NCBI GenBank assembly: GCA_017510065.1
Contig: JAFWOB010000081.1
Location: forward strand, 1 to 64,000
Origin: Parasporobacterium sp.
GTDB taxonomy: Bacteria; Bacillota; Clostridia; Lachnospirales; Lachnospiraceae
Length of the DNA: 64,000 bases
Direction of reading: 5' to 3'
In this document: in pieces, positions 1-7,926 of the stretch
How the letters are laid out: every line of letters starts with the position of its first letter
Numbering within the stretch: position 1 is the first letter of the stretch
Translations under genes and position numbers: made by a program
The notes under the pieces: model-generated
What the model was told of the DNA's origin: nothing
What the model saw: the letters and a program-made list of their open reading frames with translations, nothing else
Database searches by the model: none

Positions 1-34
1 CTTCCTGATTCAATGTAATATTGAGTTGAGCCAT
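1..34 (-). CDS. IS256-family transposase, N-terminal fragment cut by the window edge
   Basis: Reading leftward from 34, an ATG opens a frame that gives MAQLNITLNQE before the window ends. A strong GGGGAGG ribosome binding site lies on the minus strand at 44-50, so this is a genuine translation start. From memory, this N-terminus is typical of mutator-type (IS256) transposases from gut Clostridia, DDE enzymes that move the element by a copy-out/paste-in route. Only eleven codons are present, so catalytic residues cannot be checked. The inverted repeat at 117-144 supports the call independently. Confidence 0.6.
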   Translation of the reverse strand, partial: MAQLNITLNQE

Positions 35-116
35 TGTGTTCGTCCTCCCCGGTATTTGTTGTTTTTGGTCGAATGATATTATACCTAAAGGATGAGCCTT
101 TGGCTCTTACAATATT

Positions 117-144
117 CAATTTACACCATTATACGGACGTGACC
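117..144 (-). repeat. Terminal inverted repeat of the IS256-type element
   Basis: On the minus strand, 144 to 117 reads GGTCACGTCCGTATAATGGT followed by GTAAATTG. From memory, the IS256 terminal repeat contains GTCCGTATAATTGTGTAAA, and this end differs from that core by one base. It lies about 110 bp upstream of the transposase start, the expected spacing. The element should therefore end near 144, with the flanking target duplication starting about 145. The other end lies outside the window, so the duplication cannot be confirmed. Confidence 0.65.
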
Positions 145-151
145 TTTAAAG

Positions 152-241
152 GAGCAATTGTTGCAGAAGAGGGAAGATACAGCGGAAGGAATCAGCTGCA
201 GCATAGAAATCTCAGGGGAACATATTATACAGGCGTCTTGA
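152..241 (+). pseudogene. Possible 3' remnant of a gene interrupted by the insertion sequence
   Basis: Beside the insertion-sequence end, one frame stays open for 29 codons to a TGA at 239-241, beginning EQLLQKREDT and ending EHIIQAS, with ordinary codon use. It has no start codon or ribosome binding site of its own. It could be the tail of a gene whose upstream part lies beyond the element. Because holA often follows comEC in Clostridia, comEC is one guess, but the residues are not diagnostic. It could equally be chance. Confidence 0.25.
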
Positions 242-279
242 ACTCATCAGATCGATAGAACTAAGAAAGGCGGAACAAA

Positions 280-1098
280 ATGAAATATCATGAAGGACTG
301 GAAATGCTGATCAGAAACATGGAAATGATCAGAAAAAACGTTGCTGCACGTATTGACGGACTGCCGGAAGGTGAGGTCAAAATCTATCAGCAGAAGAAAA
401 ACGGGAAAACATATGTCTACTATAAAAGGATCATGAACAACAGTTCAGGCTTCTTTATCACAAAAGATCAGGGTATGCTCAGGGCATTGTCTCTGAAGAC
501 TTTTTTGACGATTAACCTTTCCCTGATAGATCAATATATTATGGATTTGAAGGAGGCTGTGCGATCGGCGGAAAAAATCAGTGTTCAGGAGATCCTCAGG
601 AAGATGCCGGAACGATTATGTGACTTTTTGAGCTTTGACACAGGGGAGGAAAGCATTGCAACGCAATCTGCTGCTCAAAAGAAAAGAACAGAAGAATTCC
701 TGAATGCAAAATATCCAACGTTTGTATTTTCAGATACGCAGACCAGACATATAACCAGTGACGGGACGATCGTCAGATCAAAATCCGAACTGATCATCTA
801 CGAACTGCTGCTGCAGTATCATATTACTTTTCGATATGAAAAACCGATCATAATAGGAGGTGTAGAATACCGGCCGGATTTTACGATCCTGCTTCCGGAC
901 GGAAGGGTGATCTACTGGGAACATGCCGGGATGATGACGAAGGAAGAGTACAGGGAGAGGCATAAAAAGAAAATGAACGCCTTTGAATCTGCCGGGATCG
1001 TACCATGGGATAACCTGATCGTGACTTATGATGACCGATACGGCAATATCAACATCAATCTCATCATCAGCGAGATCGAAAATAAACTGCTTGCATGA
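280..1098 (+). CDS. PD-(D/E)XK-like nuclease domain protein
   Basis: This 272-residue protein has no name I recognise. The N-terminal 140 residues are mostly helical and charged. The C-terminal half carries a restriction-endonuclease-like pattern: SKSELIIYE (E170), YRPDFTI (D200) and IYWEHAGMM (E214), then a helix with YRERHKKK and the strand LIVTYD. The spacing matches the E, D and E-x-H positions of PD-(D/E)XK nucleases, including domains found at the ends of some helicases. No helicase or DNA-binding domain is seen here. An AGGCGG site precedes ATG 280. The gene sits between the insertion-sequence end and holA, which starts 28 bp after its stop. A DNA repair or defence role is possible but not shown. 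Confidence 0.55.
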   Translation: MKYHEGLEMLIRNMEMIRKNVAARIDGLPEGEVKIYQQKKNGKTYVYYKRIMNNSSGFFITKDQGMLRALSLKTFLTINLSLIDQYIMDLKEAVRSAEKISVQEILRKMPERLCDFLSFDTGEESIATQSAAQKKRTEEFLNAKYPTFVFSDTQTRHITSDGTIVRSKSELIIYELLLQYHITFRYEKPIIIGGVEYRPDFTILLPDGRVIYWEHAGMMTKEEYRERHKKKMNAFESAGIVPWDNLIVTYDDRYGNININLIISEIENKLLA

Positions 1099-1126
1099 AA
1101 ATGGGAAACGGGATTATGATAATGCC

Positions 1127-2146
1127 ATGATGTCAGCAGCGGAAGAGATCAAAAAAGGCAATATCGCGAACCTGTACCTTTTCTACGGAGAAGAGGCTTA
1201 TAAAAGACGCTATTATAAAGAACTTCTGAAAAAGGCGGTTGCCGGGGGAAATACCATGAATCTCTCGGAATATGAAGGCAAGGACATTGACTGGCAGGCG
1301 GTATACGACACATCACAGACACTGCCTTTCTTTGCACAAAAGCGTCTTCTCATCATCGAAAACTCAGGGAAGTTCAAAGCCGGAAAATCAGGCGGAGAGG
1401 AAGGAGAAGCGTCGGAAAAGACAGGATCGAACGATCTTCTGGAAAAGATTGTCAGCAGCGTTCCGGAGACGACCTGTCTGGCGTTCTTTGAGGAAAATGC
1501 AGCGAAAAATAAAAGAATCTTCAAACTGATCGCAAAGAACGGAAATGTCTGCGAATGCGGCCAGGATACAGAAGAAGTCCTGGTAAGCTGGCTGGCCAGA
1601 GGATTTGCCGCAGCAGGCAAAAAGGTCAGGAAGAGTACACTGGAATTGCTGACCGGCAGAGTAGGACTTGATTATGATCTGCTCAGGAGAGAATTTGAGA
1701 AGATCGTAAGTTTCGTCGGAGACCGGGAAGTGATCGAAGACGCGGATATCCTGGCAATCTCTTCTGAAGTGACGGAATCCAGGATCTTCGATATGCTGCA
1801 GGCGATGTGTGAGAAAAATACGCGGAAAGTCCTGGCGAAATACCGGGATCTTCTGGCGAACCGGGAGGCTCCGCTTTATATTCTGGCCATGTTGCGTATG
1901 CAGCTGCGGACAATGCTCCAGGTGGCGGAACTGTATGAAAAACGCATGAATTCGAGGGAGATTTCCCGGGAAGTAGGAAAGCCTTCGTTTGCGGTAGACC
2001 GGCTGATCAGGTGCCTGCGCTATTATTCGATTGAACAGATTGAACAGATGCTGGATGCCATCGCAGAAACGGACAGACGCTGCAAATCAGGAGACATTCA
2101 GGATCAACTTGGCGTTGAGCTCCTGCTGATCAAATTTTCAGGTTGA
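1127..2146 (+). CDS. holA: DNA polymerase III delta subunit
   Basis: The protein is the clamp-loader subunit that opens the sliding clamp during replication. It is 339 residues from the chosen start, the normal family length. The N-terminal YLFYGEEAYKRRYY is the usual delta opening, and a YDLLRREFEKI segment and a helical C-terminal collar domain follow. The frame is open further upstream to 1028, but that would overlap the preceding gene by 71 bases and add a non-family leader, so ATG 1127 (or ATG 1130) is preferred. The ribosome binding site is weak. The infC promoter lies over its stop codon. Confidence 0.9.
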   Translation: MMSAAEEIKKGNIANLYLFYGEEAYKRRYYKELLKKAVAGGNTMNLSEYEGKDIDWQAVYDTSQTLPFFAQKRLLIIENSGKFKAGKSGGEEGEASEKTGSNDLLEKIVSSVPETTCLAFFEENAAKNKRIFKLIAKNGNVCECGQDTEEVLVSWLARGFAAAGKKVRKSTLELLTGRVGLDYDLLRREFEKIVSFVGDREVIEDADILAISSEVTESRIFDMLQAMCEKNTRKVLAKYRDLLANREAPLYILAMLRMQLRTMLQVAELYEKRMNSREISREVGKPSFAVDRLIRCLRYYSIEQIEQMLDAIAETDRRCKSGDIQDQLGVELLLIKFSG

Positions 2147-2171
2147 CAGGCAGTGCGATAAATGCTAGTAT
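2143..2171 (+). promoter_or_regulatory. Sigma-A promoter of the infC operon
   Basis: A perfect TTGACA at 2143-2148 is followed after 17 bases by TAGTAT at 2166-2171, a good vegetative promoter. The -35 box overlaps the holA stop codon. Transcription should start near 2178, giving a leader of about 225 bases before infC. Confidence 0.75.
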
Positions 2172-2177
2172 AGACAA

Positions 2178-2392
2178 GCGTTTGAAAACAAAGAAGAGTC
2201 CGACTCTCACCCCGTCGCAAGGGAGCGCACGTGGGTTTATATCTTCAGACAGACCTGCAGGATGGGCTGTTTCTGGATTTGAGAGCGGATATTCAGATAT
2301 CTGCTTTTTTTATACTCTGCAAGGCAGTTACCGGAAAAGCAGATATGAACAGGAGGAGTATTTCAGGGTCATTGTAAAAGTGTTTATCACTT
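2178..2392 (+). promoter_or_regulatory. infC-rpmI-rplT leader with intrinsic attenuator
   Basis: The untranslated leader contains a terminator-like hairpin. The sequence gcggatat at 2285-2292 pairs with atatctgc at 2297-2304 around the loop tcag, directly followed by seven T residues (2305-2311). Downstream, gcagatat at 2339-2346 can pair with the same atatctgc arm, which would give a competing structure. In Firmicutes this operon is typically controlled by ribosomal protein L20 binding the leader and promoting termination. The position and architecture fit that scheme, but the L20 site itself was not identified. Confidence 0.6.
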
Positions 2393-2405
2393 GGGAGGTA
2401 CAATT

Positions 2406-2909
2406 ATCGACAACTTAATTAATGAACAAATCCGTGCAAAAGAAGTGAGACTTCTCGGAGAAGAAGGACAGCAGCTTGGAATCTTCAGCCTTCAGGACGC
2501 TCTTGCAAAAGCGGAAGAAGCGGAAGTGGATCTGGTTCTTATCGCGCCGAAGGCAGAACCGCCTGTTTGCAGGATCATCGACTACGGCAAGTTCCGTTAC
2601 GAGCAGCTTCAGAGAGAGAAGGAAGCCAAGAAGAAACAGAGAACAGTTGATGTGAAAGAGATCCGCCTTTCTCCGAATATCGATGTTAACGATATTAAGA
2701 CGAAAGCAAATAATGCCAGAAAGTTCATTGAAAAAGGCGACAAAGTCAAGGTCGCGCTCCGGTTCCGCGGACGTGAAATGGCTCATATGAACGAGAGCAA
2801 GCACATCCTGGATGATTTTGCGGAAATGCTGTCGGATGTGGCAAATGTTGATAAGCCGCCGAAGGTTGAGGGAAGGAATATGGTTATGTTCCTGACCAAA
2901 AAGAAATAA
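2406..2909 (+). CDS. infC: Translation initiation factor IF-3
   Basis: IF-3 binds the 30S subunit and checks start-codon selection. The protein has about 167 residues, with the IF-3 N-domain (INEQIRAKEVRLLGEEGQQLG), the linker rich in Lys/Arg/Glu (REKEAKKKQR) and the C-domain ending PKVEGRNMVMFL. No ATG, GTG or usable TTG is positioned correctly: TTG 2391 lies inside the GGGAGGT ribosome binding site (2393-2399). Initiation therefore most likely uses ATC 2406 (seven bases from GGAGG) or ATT 2403. Rare start codons are a known self-control device of infC. rpmI and rplT follow in the same operon. Confidence 0.93.
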   Translation: MDNLINEQIRAKEVRLLGEEGQQLGIFSLQDALAKAEEAEVDLVLIAPKAEPPVCRIIDYGKFRYEQLQREKEAKKKQRTVDVKEIRLSPNIDVNDIKTKANNARKFIEKGDKVKVALRFRGREMAHMNESKHILDDFAEMLSDVANVDKPPKVEGRNMVMFLTKKK

Positions 2910-2945
2910 TCAGTCAATAATATAATTAGTGCAGGAGGGATAGAT

Positions 2946-3143
2946 ATGCCAAAGGTAAAAACAAAAAGAGCAGCTGCTAAGCGTTTCAAAAAGACAGCAG
3001 ATGGTAACTTAAAGAGAAATAAGGCATTCAAGAGCCATATTCTTACTAAGAAGACTACAAAGAGAAAACGTAATCTTCGTAAAGCAACAATGACTGATGC
3101 TACCAATGTTAAGAACATGAAGAAGATCTTACCATACCTGTAG
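2946..3143 (+). CDS. rpmI: 50S ribosomal protein L35
   Basis: A 65-residue, strongly basic protein beginning [20 protein letters not shown], the standard L35 signature. It is a structural part of the large ribosomal subunit. It has a GCAGGAGG ribosome binding site and lies between infC and rplT in the conserved operon order. Confidence 0.97.
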   Translation: MPKVKTKRAAAKRFKKTADGNLKRNKAFKSHILTKKTTKRKRNLRKATMTDATNVKNMKKILPYL

Positions 3144-3165
3144 GATTAGATTGGAGGAATGAATT

Positions 3166-3522
3166 ATGGCAAGAATTAAGGGTGGCTTAAATGCCAAGAA
3201 AAGACATAACAGAACGCTGAAACTGGCAAAAGGATACAGAGGTGCCAGATCAAAACAGTATAGAATCGCTAAGCAGTCCGTCATGCATGCACTTGCCAGC
3301 TCCTATGCAGGCAGAAAGCAGAGAAAACGTCAGTTCAGACAGCTGTGGATCGCCCGTATCAACGCAGCAGCCAGACTGAATGACCTGTCCTACAGCAAGT
3401 TTATGCATGGATTAAAACTGGCAGGCTCTGACCTGAACAGAAAGGTCCTGGCAGACATCGCAGTAAACGATCCCGCCGCTTTTGCACAGCTTGTGGAAAC
3501 AGCTAAGAATGCATTACAGTAA
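3166..3522 (+). CDS. rplT: 50S ribosomal protein L20
   Basis: A 118-residue basic protein with the L20 hallmarks [27 protein letters not shown] and [20 protein letters not shown]20 assembles early on 23S rRNA and in Firmicutes also represses this operon through the leader. A GGAGG site precedes ATG 3166. The likely operon terminator follows at 3536-3605. Confidence 0.97.
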   Translation: MARIKGGLNAKKRHNRTLKLAKGYRGARSKQYRIAKQSVMHALASSYAGRKQRKRQFRQLWIARINAAARLNDLSYSKFMHGLKLAGSDLNRKVLADIAVNDPAAFAQLVETAKNALQ

Positions 3523-3535
3523 ATTCTGAGAATTC

Positions 3536-3605
3536 AGCGAGGCAGATATGTTTTTGCAGGAGGCTCTATAAATTGCCTTTTGCCGGAATATACGGCCTCG
3601 CTTTT
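3536..3605 (+). terminator. Possible terminator after rplT
   Basis: The arm agcgaggc (3536-3543) pairs with gcctcgct (3595-3602), followed by a short T-run. The 51-base loop is unusually long and may hold internal structure, so efficiency is uncertain. It could end the infC operon or partly attenuate read-through into glnS. Confidence 0.45.
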
Positions 3606-3666
3606 GTTATCGGGAAATGTTATTTGGCGGTCATCCTACCGCCGGAGCATGGAGACGGATGAAAGT

Positions 3667-5307
3667 ATGGAAGAAGCAAGAGTTTCAAGAAATTTTATTG
3701 AAAATGAAATAGACAAAGACCTGGCAGAAGGCGTTTATGACCATGTGGAGACCAGGTTCCCTCCGGAACCGAATGGGTACCTTCATATCGGACACGCCAA
3801 ATCGATCCTGCTGAACTACGGACTTGCACAAGAATATAATGGTACATTCAACCTTCGTTTTGATGATACGAATCCTACCAAGGAAGATGTGGAATTCGTG
3901 GAATCTATCAAGGCAGATGTGGAATGGCTGGGTGCTGATTTCGAAGACAGGCTGTATTTCGCTTCGGATTATTTCGAGAAAATGTATGAAGCAGCTGTAA
4001 AACTGATCAAGGACGGCAAAGCCTATGTCTGCGATCTGACGGCAGATGAGATCAGGGAATACAGAGGAACGTTCGAACAGCCTGGCAAGGAAAGTCCTTA
4101 CAGGAACAGGAGCGTGGAAGAAAATCTTGCCCTGTTTGAACAGATGAAAAACGGCGAAGTGGAAGACGGTGCCAGAGTTCTTCGGGCGAAGATCGATATG
4201 TCTTCTCCGAATATGAACATGCGTGATCCCGTTATTTACCGGGTTGCCCATGTATCCCATCACAGGACAGGAGATCAATGGTGTATTTATCCCATGTATG
4301 ACTTTGCCCATCCCATCGAGGACGCGGTGGAAGGCGTGACGCATTCCATCTGCACAATGGAATTTGAAGATCACCGTCCTTTATATGACTGGGTCGTGAA
4401 AAACATTGGCTTTGAGCAGCCGCCGAGGCAGATTGAATTTGCCAAGATGTACCTGACCGGTGTGATCACCGGAAAACGCTATATCAAGCAGCTGGTAGCG
4501 GACGGCGTGGTCGATGGTTGGGATGATCCCCGCCTGGTGACGATCGCAGCACTCAGAAGAAGAGGCTTTACTCCGGAATCCATCCGTATGTTTATCGAAC
4601 TTTCCGGTGTTTCCAAAGCACAGAGCTCTTCGGATTACGCAATGCTGGAGTACTGCATCAGGGAAGATCTGAAGCCGAAGGTGCCGCGTTATATGGCTGT
4701 GCTGGATCCTGTAAAGCTGATCATCGACAATTATCCGGAAGATCAGGTGGAATGGATCGATGCTGTCAACAATCCGGAAAATGAGGAAATGGGGACCAGG
4801 AAAATCCCGTTCTGCAGGGAGCTGTATATTGACCGGGAAGATTTCATGGAGGATCCCCCGAAGAAATATTTCAGGCTGTTTCCGGGAAATGAAGTCCGGC
4901 TGATGAATACCTATTTTGTGACCTGTGTGGATTACAAAAAGGATGCAGACGGAAAAGTAACCGAGGTGCATGTGACCTATGATCCCGAAACAAGGTCCGG
5001 TTCTGCACCGGACGGCCGTAAGGTGAAGGGCACGATCCACTGGGTATCCGCAAGGCATGCGTTAAAGACAGAGGCAAGGCTGTACGAGCAGCTGGTGGAT
5101 GCGGAGAGAAATATCAATCCGGATTCACTGACGATCATGCCGAACTGTTATGTAGAACCGGCACTGGAAGACGCAAAAGCCTATGACAGGTTCCAGTTTG
5201 TCCGGCAGGGGTATTTCGCGGTTGATCCAAAGGATACTGCCGCCGACCATTTGGTTTTCAACCGGATTGTTTCGCTGAAGAGTTCTTTTAAATTACCGAC
5301 ACAATAA
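3667..5307 (+). CDS. glnS: Glutaminyl-tRNA synthetase
   Basis: A class I synthetase that charges tRNA-Gln with glutamine. At 546 residues it matches the usual bacterial GlnRS length. It has [15 protein letters not shown] (HIGH at residues 40-43), the Rossmann catalytic core with [24 protein letters not shown], and GlnRS-type C-terminal beta-barrels. The second ATP-binding loop reads VITGKR in place of a classic KMSKS. The frame is open from 3580, but only ATG 3667 has an upstream GGAG at workable distance and gives the standard N-terminus. Having GlnRS implies direct charging, though an amidotransferase pathway elsewhere is not excluded. Confidence 0.93.
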   Translation: MEEARVSRNFIENEIDKDLAEGVYDHVETRFPPEPNGYLHIGHAKSILLNYGLAQEYNGTFNLRFDDTNPTKEDVEFVESIKADVEWLGADFEDRLYFASDYFEKMYEAAVKLIKDGKAYVCDLTADEIREYRGTFEQPGKESPYRNRSVEENLALFEQMKNGEVEDGARVLRAKIDMSSPNMNMRDPVIYRVAHVSHHRTGDQWCIYPMYDFAHPIEDAVEGVTHSICTMEFEDHRPLYDWVVKNIGFEQPPRQIEFAKMYLTGVITGKRYIKQLVADGVVDGWDDPRLVTIAALRRRGFTPESIRMFIELSGVSKAQSSSDYAMLEYCIREDLKPKVPRYMAVLDPVKLIIDNYPEDQVEWIDAVNNPENEEMGTRKIPFCRELYIDREDFMEDPPKKYFRLFPGNEVRLMNTYFVTCVDYKKDADGKVTEVHVTYDPETRSGSAPDGRKVKGTIHWVSARHALKTEARLYEQLVDAERNINPDSLTIMPNCYVEPALEDAKAYDRFQFVRQGYFAVDPKDTAADHLVFNRIVSLKSSFKLPTQ

Positions 5308-5321
5308 AAAAACATATTTCC

Positions 5322-5405
5322 GATACAGGTTATTTCCTTCCTGAAAGTTCAGATTCTATTCACTTTCACGAAGGAAATAACCTGTATCAGTAATTATTGT
5401 TTTTT
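5322..5405 (+). terminator. Terminator hairpin after glnS, long perfect stem
   Basis: A perfect 19-bp stem (5322-5340 with 5370-5388) encloses a 29-base loop that has its own smaller stem (tgaaagt/actttca). An A-rich stretch precedes it and a T-run lies at 5400-5405, so it could act in either orientation. It separates glnS from dut. Confidence 0.7.
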
Positions 5406-5454
5406 ATTCCGGCGGCAGAACGGGTGGCTTTCGGTTGAGGAGAGGTGCAAGAAC

Positions 5455-5913
5455 ATGAAGATTGCGGTAAAGAAATTAAATGACAAGGCAGTCCTTCCGA
5501 CATACGGCACGGAATTTTCTGCGGGAGCGGATCTGTATGCCTGTGTGAAAGAACCGGTGACGGTCCTGCCGGGAGAAGCATATCTCGTACATACCGGCCT
5601 GGCGATGGAGATTCCGGTGGGATATGTAGGTCTCATATTTGCCCGCAGCGGGCTGGCTGTGAAGCAGGGACTTGCACCGTCCAATAAGGTCGGCGTGATC
5701 GATGCGGATTATCGGGGGGAGATCATGGTTTCCCTGTATAATCATTCCAAAGAAGCGAGGCAGATCTCTCCCGGAGAGAGGATCGCCCAGATCGTGATCA
5801 CCCCCTTCCTTGCAGCGCAGTGGGAGGAAGTGCAGGAACTGAAGGAAACACAAAGAGGTGCCGGCGGTTTCGGAAGTACGGGGAAATTCCTTGAAAGCGC
5901 AGGGAATGTCTGA
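5455..5913 (+). CDS. dut: dUTP diphosphatase
   Basis: This trimeric enzyme hydrolyses dUTP to dUMP and pyrophosphate, keeping uracil out of DNA and supplying dTMP synthesis. The 152-residue protein shows the five conserved dUTPase motifs, including GTEFSAGADLYA, ARSGLAVKQGL, GVIDADYRGEIMV, GERIAQIVI and the C-terminal arm RGAGGFGSTGK. An AGGAGAGG-like site precedes ATG 5455. It appears to be monocistronic or the first gene before the NifU-like pair. Confidence 0.95.
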   Translation: MKIAVKKLNDKAVLPTYGTEFSAGADLYACVKEPVTVLPGEAYLVHTGLAMEIPVGYVGLIFARSGLAVKQGLAPSNKVGVIDADYRGEIMVSLYNHSKEARQISPGERIAQIVITPFLAAQWEEVQELKETQRGAGGFGSTGKFLESAGNV

Positions 5914-5995
5914 TAGAATGCATGAGATTGAATCTGCCTGCAGATTTCAGGGCAGACAAAACAATAGATGACAAAAAGGTAAAGAGGAGGCTCAG

Positions 5996-6688
5996 ATGAT
6001 CTATTCAAAAGAAGTGGAATTAATGTGCCCGGTTGCAAGAGGCACGGATCATGGTCCTGCTCCCATTCCGCAGGAAGGGAAATGGACAAAAGCAAAAGAG
6101 ATCAAGGATATCAACGGACTGACACACGGCATCGGCTGGTGTGCACCGCAGCAGGGAACCTGTAAACTGACGCTGAATGTCAAGGACGGCATTATCGAAG
6201 AAGCATTGGTGGAGACCATCGGATGCTCCGGAATGACCCATTCTGCCGCTATGGCATCAGAGATCCTTCCGGGCAAGACGATCCTGGAAGCTCTGAACAC
6301 TGACCTGGTATGCGACGCCATCAATACAGCCATGAGAGAACTGTTCCTTCAGATCGTTTACGGCCGCAGCCAGACAGCATTCTCTGAAGGCGGACTTCCG
6401 GTAGGCGCAGGACTGGAGGACCTTGGCAAAGGTCTTAGAAGCCAGGTCGGTACCATGTATGGAACGAAGGCAAAGGGACCGCGTTATCTGGAAATGACGG
6501 AAGGTTATGTGACCGGCATTGCGCTGGATGAACATGACGAGATCATCGGATATCAGTTCGTAAGCCTTGGCAAGATGACAGATTTCATCAAGAAGGGTGA
6601 TGATCCCAATACCGCATGGGAGAAGGCAAAAGGCCAGTACGGCCGTGTCGCCGATGCTGTTAAGATCATTGACCCGAGATGTGAGTAG
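5996..6688 (+). CDS. NifU/IscU-like scaffold protein paired with GGGtGRT protein
   Basis: The 230-residue protein has a segment, IGCSGMTHSAAMASEILPGK, that resembles the cysteine-bearing loop of the IscU/NifU iron-sulfur scaffold. Further cysteines lie at MCPVARG and GWCAPQQGTC, giving three clustered potential metal ligands. Such proteins are annotated as Fe-S assembly scaffold-like, but no desulfurase or other isc gene is nearby. It is followed after 15 bases by the GGGtGRT gene, so the two are likely co-translated and functionally linked. An AGAGGAGG site precedes ATG 5996. The biochemical role is unknown. Confidence 0.7.
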   Translation: MIYSKEVELMCPVARGTDHGPAPIPQEGKWTKAKEIKDINGLTHGIGWCAPQQGTCKLTLNVKDGIIEEALVETIGCSGMTHSAAMASEILPGKTILEALNTDLVCDAINTAMRELFLQIVYGRSQTAFSEGGLPVGAGLEDLGKGLRSQVGTMYGTKAKGPRYLEMTEGYVTGIALDEHDEIIGYQFVSLGKMTDFIKKGDDPNTAWEKAKGQYGRVADAVKIIDPRCE

Positions 6689-6703
6689 AAGGGAGGGGAG
6701 AAC

Positions 6704-7702
6704 ATGGCATTATTTGAATCTTATGAAAGACGTATCGATCAGATCAATAAAGTTCTGGAGCAGTATGGAATCTCCTCGCTGGAAGAGGCAGAAAAGATCA
6801 CCAAGGATAAAGGACTTGATATCTATGCGCAGGTAAAAGGAATCCAGCCGATCTGCTTTGAAAATGCGTGCTGGGCATATACCCTCGGCGCAGCTCTTGC
6901 AATCAAGAAGGGACAGACCCGTGCAGCTGATATCGCCGCTACGCTCGGCGAAGGCCTTCAGGCATTCTGCATCCCCGGTTCTGTTGCTGACCAGAGAAAA
7001 GTAGGTCTCGGCCACGGTAATTTAGGAAAAATGCTCCTGGAAGAAGAGACAGAGTGCTTTGCTTTCCTGGCAGGCCATGAGTCTTTTGCAGCCGCAGAAG
7101 GCGCTATCGGTATTGCTGAGAAAGCCAACCGTGTCAGAACCAAACCGCTGCGTGTCATCCTGAACGGACTTGGAAAAGATGCTGCCAAAGTTATCTCCAG
7201 GATCAATGGATTTACCTATGTGCAGACAGAATATGATTATTTCACAGGCGAACTGAAAGAGATCTCCCGTACAAGATATTCGGAAGGTGTCAGAGGCCAG
7301 GTAAACTGCTATGGTGCCAATGATGTACAGGAAGGCGTCGCCATCATGCATAAGGAAGGCGTAGACGTTTCCATTACCGGTAACTCCACGAACCCCACCA
7401 GGTTCCAGCATCCGGTAGCCGGCACCTACAAGAAGGAATGCATTGAGCAGGGCAAGAAGTATTTCTCCGTTGCATCCGGCGGCGGTACGGGACGTACCCT
7501 TCATCCGGACAATATGGCAGCCGGCCCGGCTTCTTACGGCATGACCGACACCATGGGAAGAATGCATTCAGATGCGCAGTTCGCAGGTTCTTCATCCGTA
7601 CCGGCGCATGTGGAAATGATGGGACTGATCGGCATGGGCAACAACCCGATGGTCGGCGCTACTGTAGCAGTCGCGGTTGCAGTTGCGGAAGCTATGAAAT
7701 AA
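6704..7702 (+). CDS. GGGtGRT family protein of unknown function
   Basis: A 332-residue protein containing the family-defining SGGGTGRTLHPDNMAAGPASYG motif near residues 258-279, plus glycine-rich ends such as GLGHGNLGKML and GLIGMGNNPMVGATVAVAVAVA. The glycine loops suggest a nucleotide or cofactor fold, but no activity is established. It has a GGGAGGGGAG ribosome binding site. The partner upstream is a NifU-like protein, which hints at a metal or Fe-S connection. A strong terminator follows at 7729-7762, closing the two-gene unit. Confidence 0.85.
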   Translation: MALFESYERRIDQINKVLEQYGISSLEEAEKITKDKGLDIYAQVKGIQPICFENACWAYTLGAALAIKKGQTRAADIAATLGEGLQAFCIPGSVADQRKVGLGHGNLGKMLLEEETECFAFLAGHESFAAAEGAIGIAEKANRVRTKPLRVILNGLGKDAAKVISRINGFTYVQTEYDYFTGELKEISRTRYSEGVRGQVNCYGANDVQEGVAIMHKEGVDVSITGNSTNPTRFQHPVAGTYKKECIEQGKKYFSVASGGGTGRTLHPDNMAAGPASYGMTDTMGRMHSDAQFAGSSSVPAHVEMMGLIGMGNNPMVGATVAVAVAVAEAMK

Positions 7703-7728
7703 ACATCTGTTTCGAAAAATGTACAAGG

Positions 7729-7762
7729 GCTCCTGTGAAAGTTATTTCACAGGAGCTTTTTT
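7729..7762 (+). terminator. Rho-independent terminator after the GGGtGRT gene
   Basis: A perfect 12-bp stem, gctcctgtgaaa (7729-7740) with tttcacaggagc (7745-7756), loop gtta, then six T residues. The next 164 bases up to dppB are AT-rich and must hold the dpp promoter, but no convincing -35/-10 pair was found there. Confidence 0.9.
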
Positions 7763-7926
7763 GGTATGTTATTCCAAAAAAGCTTTTTTGCTTTCCCATT
7801 TATTCTTTTTTTCAAAAAATAAAAGCAAGTCAATTTCTTGCTATATGCAGATTGTTGTGAGAGAATAAGTCAATAAAAGCATTTTTTGTGTAATTTCTAC
7901 AATTAGATGAGTGGGGAGGTTTTTCC

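Noticed and set aside
145..152. Target-site duplication of the insertion sequence (tttaaagg)
   Set aside because: The second copy lies outside the window, so it cannot be called.
34..258. Forward ORF of 74 codons
   Set aside because: It starts inside the insertion-sequence promoter region, crosses the element end, and has no ribosome binding site or recognisable product.
1028..1126. N-terminal extension of holA
   Set aside because: It overlaps the nuclease gene, has no ribosome binding site and lies outside the family alignment as I know it.
2143..2418. Forward ORF of 91 codons before infC
   Set aside because: It covers the promoter and attenuator of the infC leader and has no ribosome binding site.
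3523..3666. T-box leader before glnS
   Set aside because: No GGTGGNACCGCG-like T-box sequence or specifier loop is present; only a terminator-like stem was seen.
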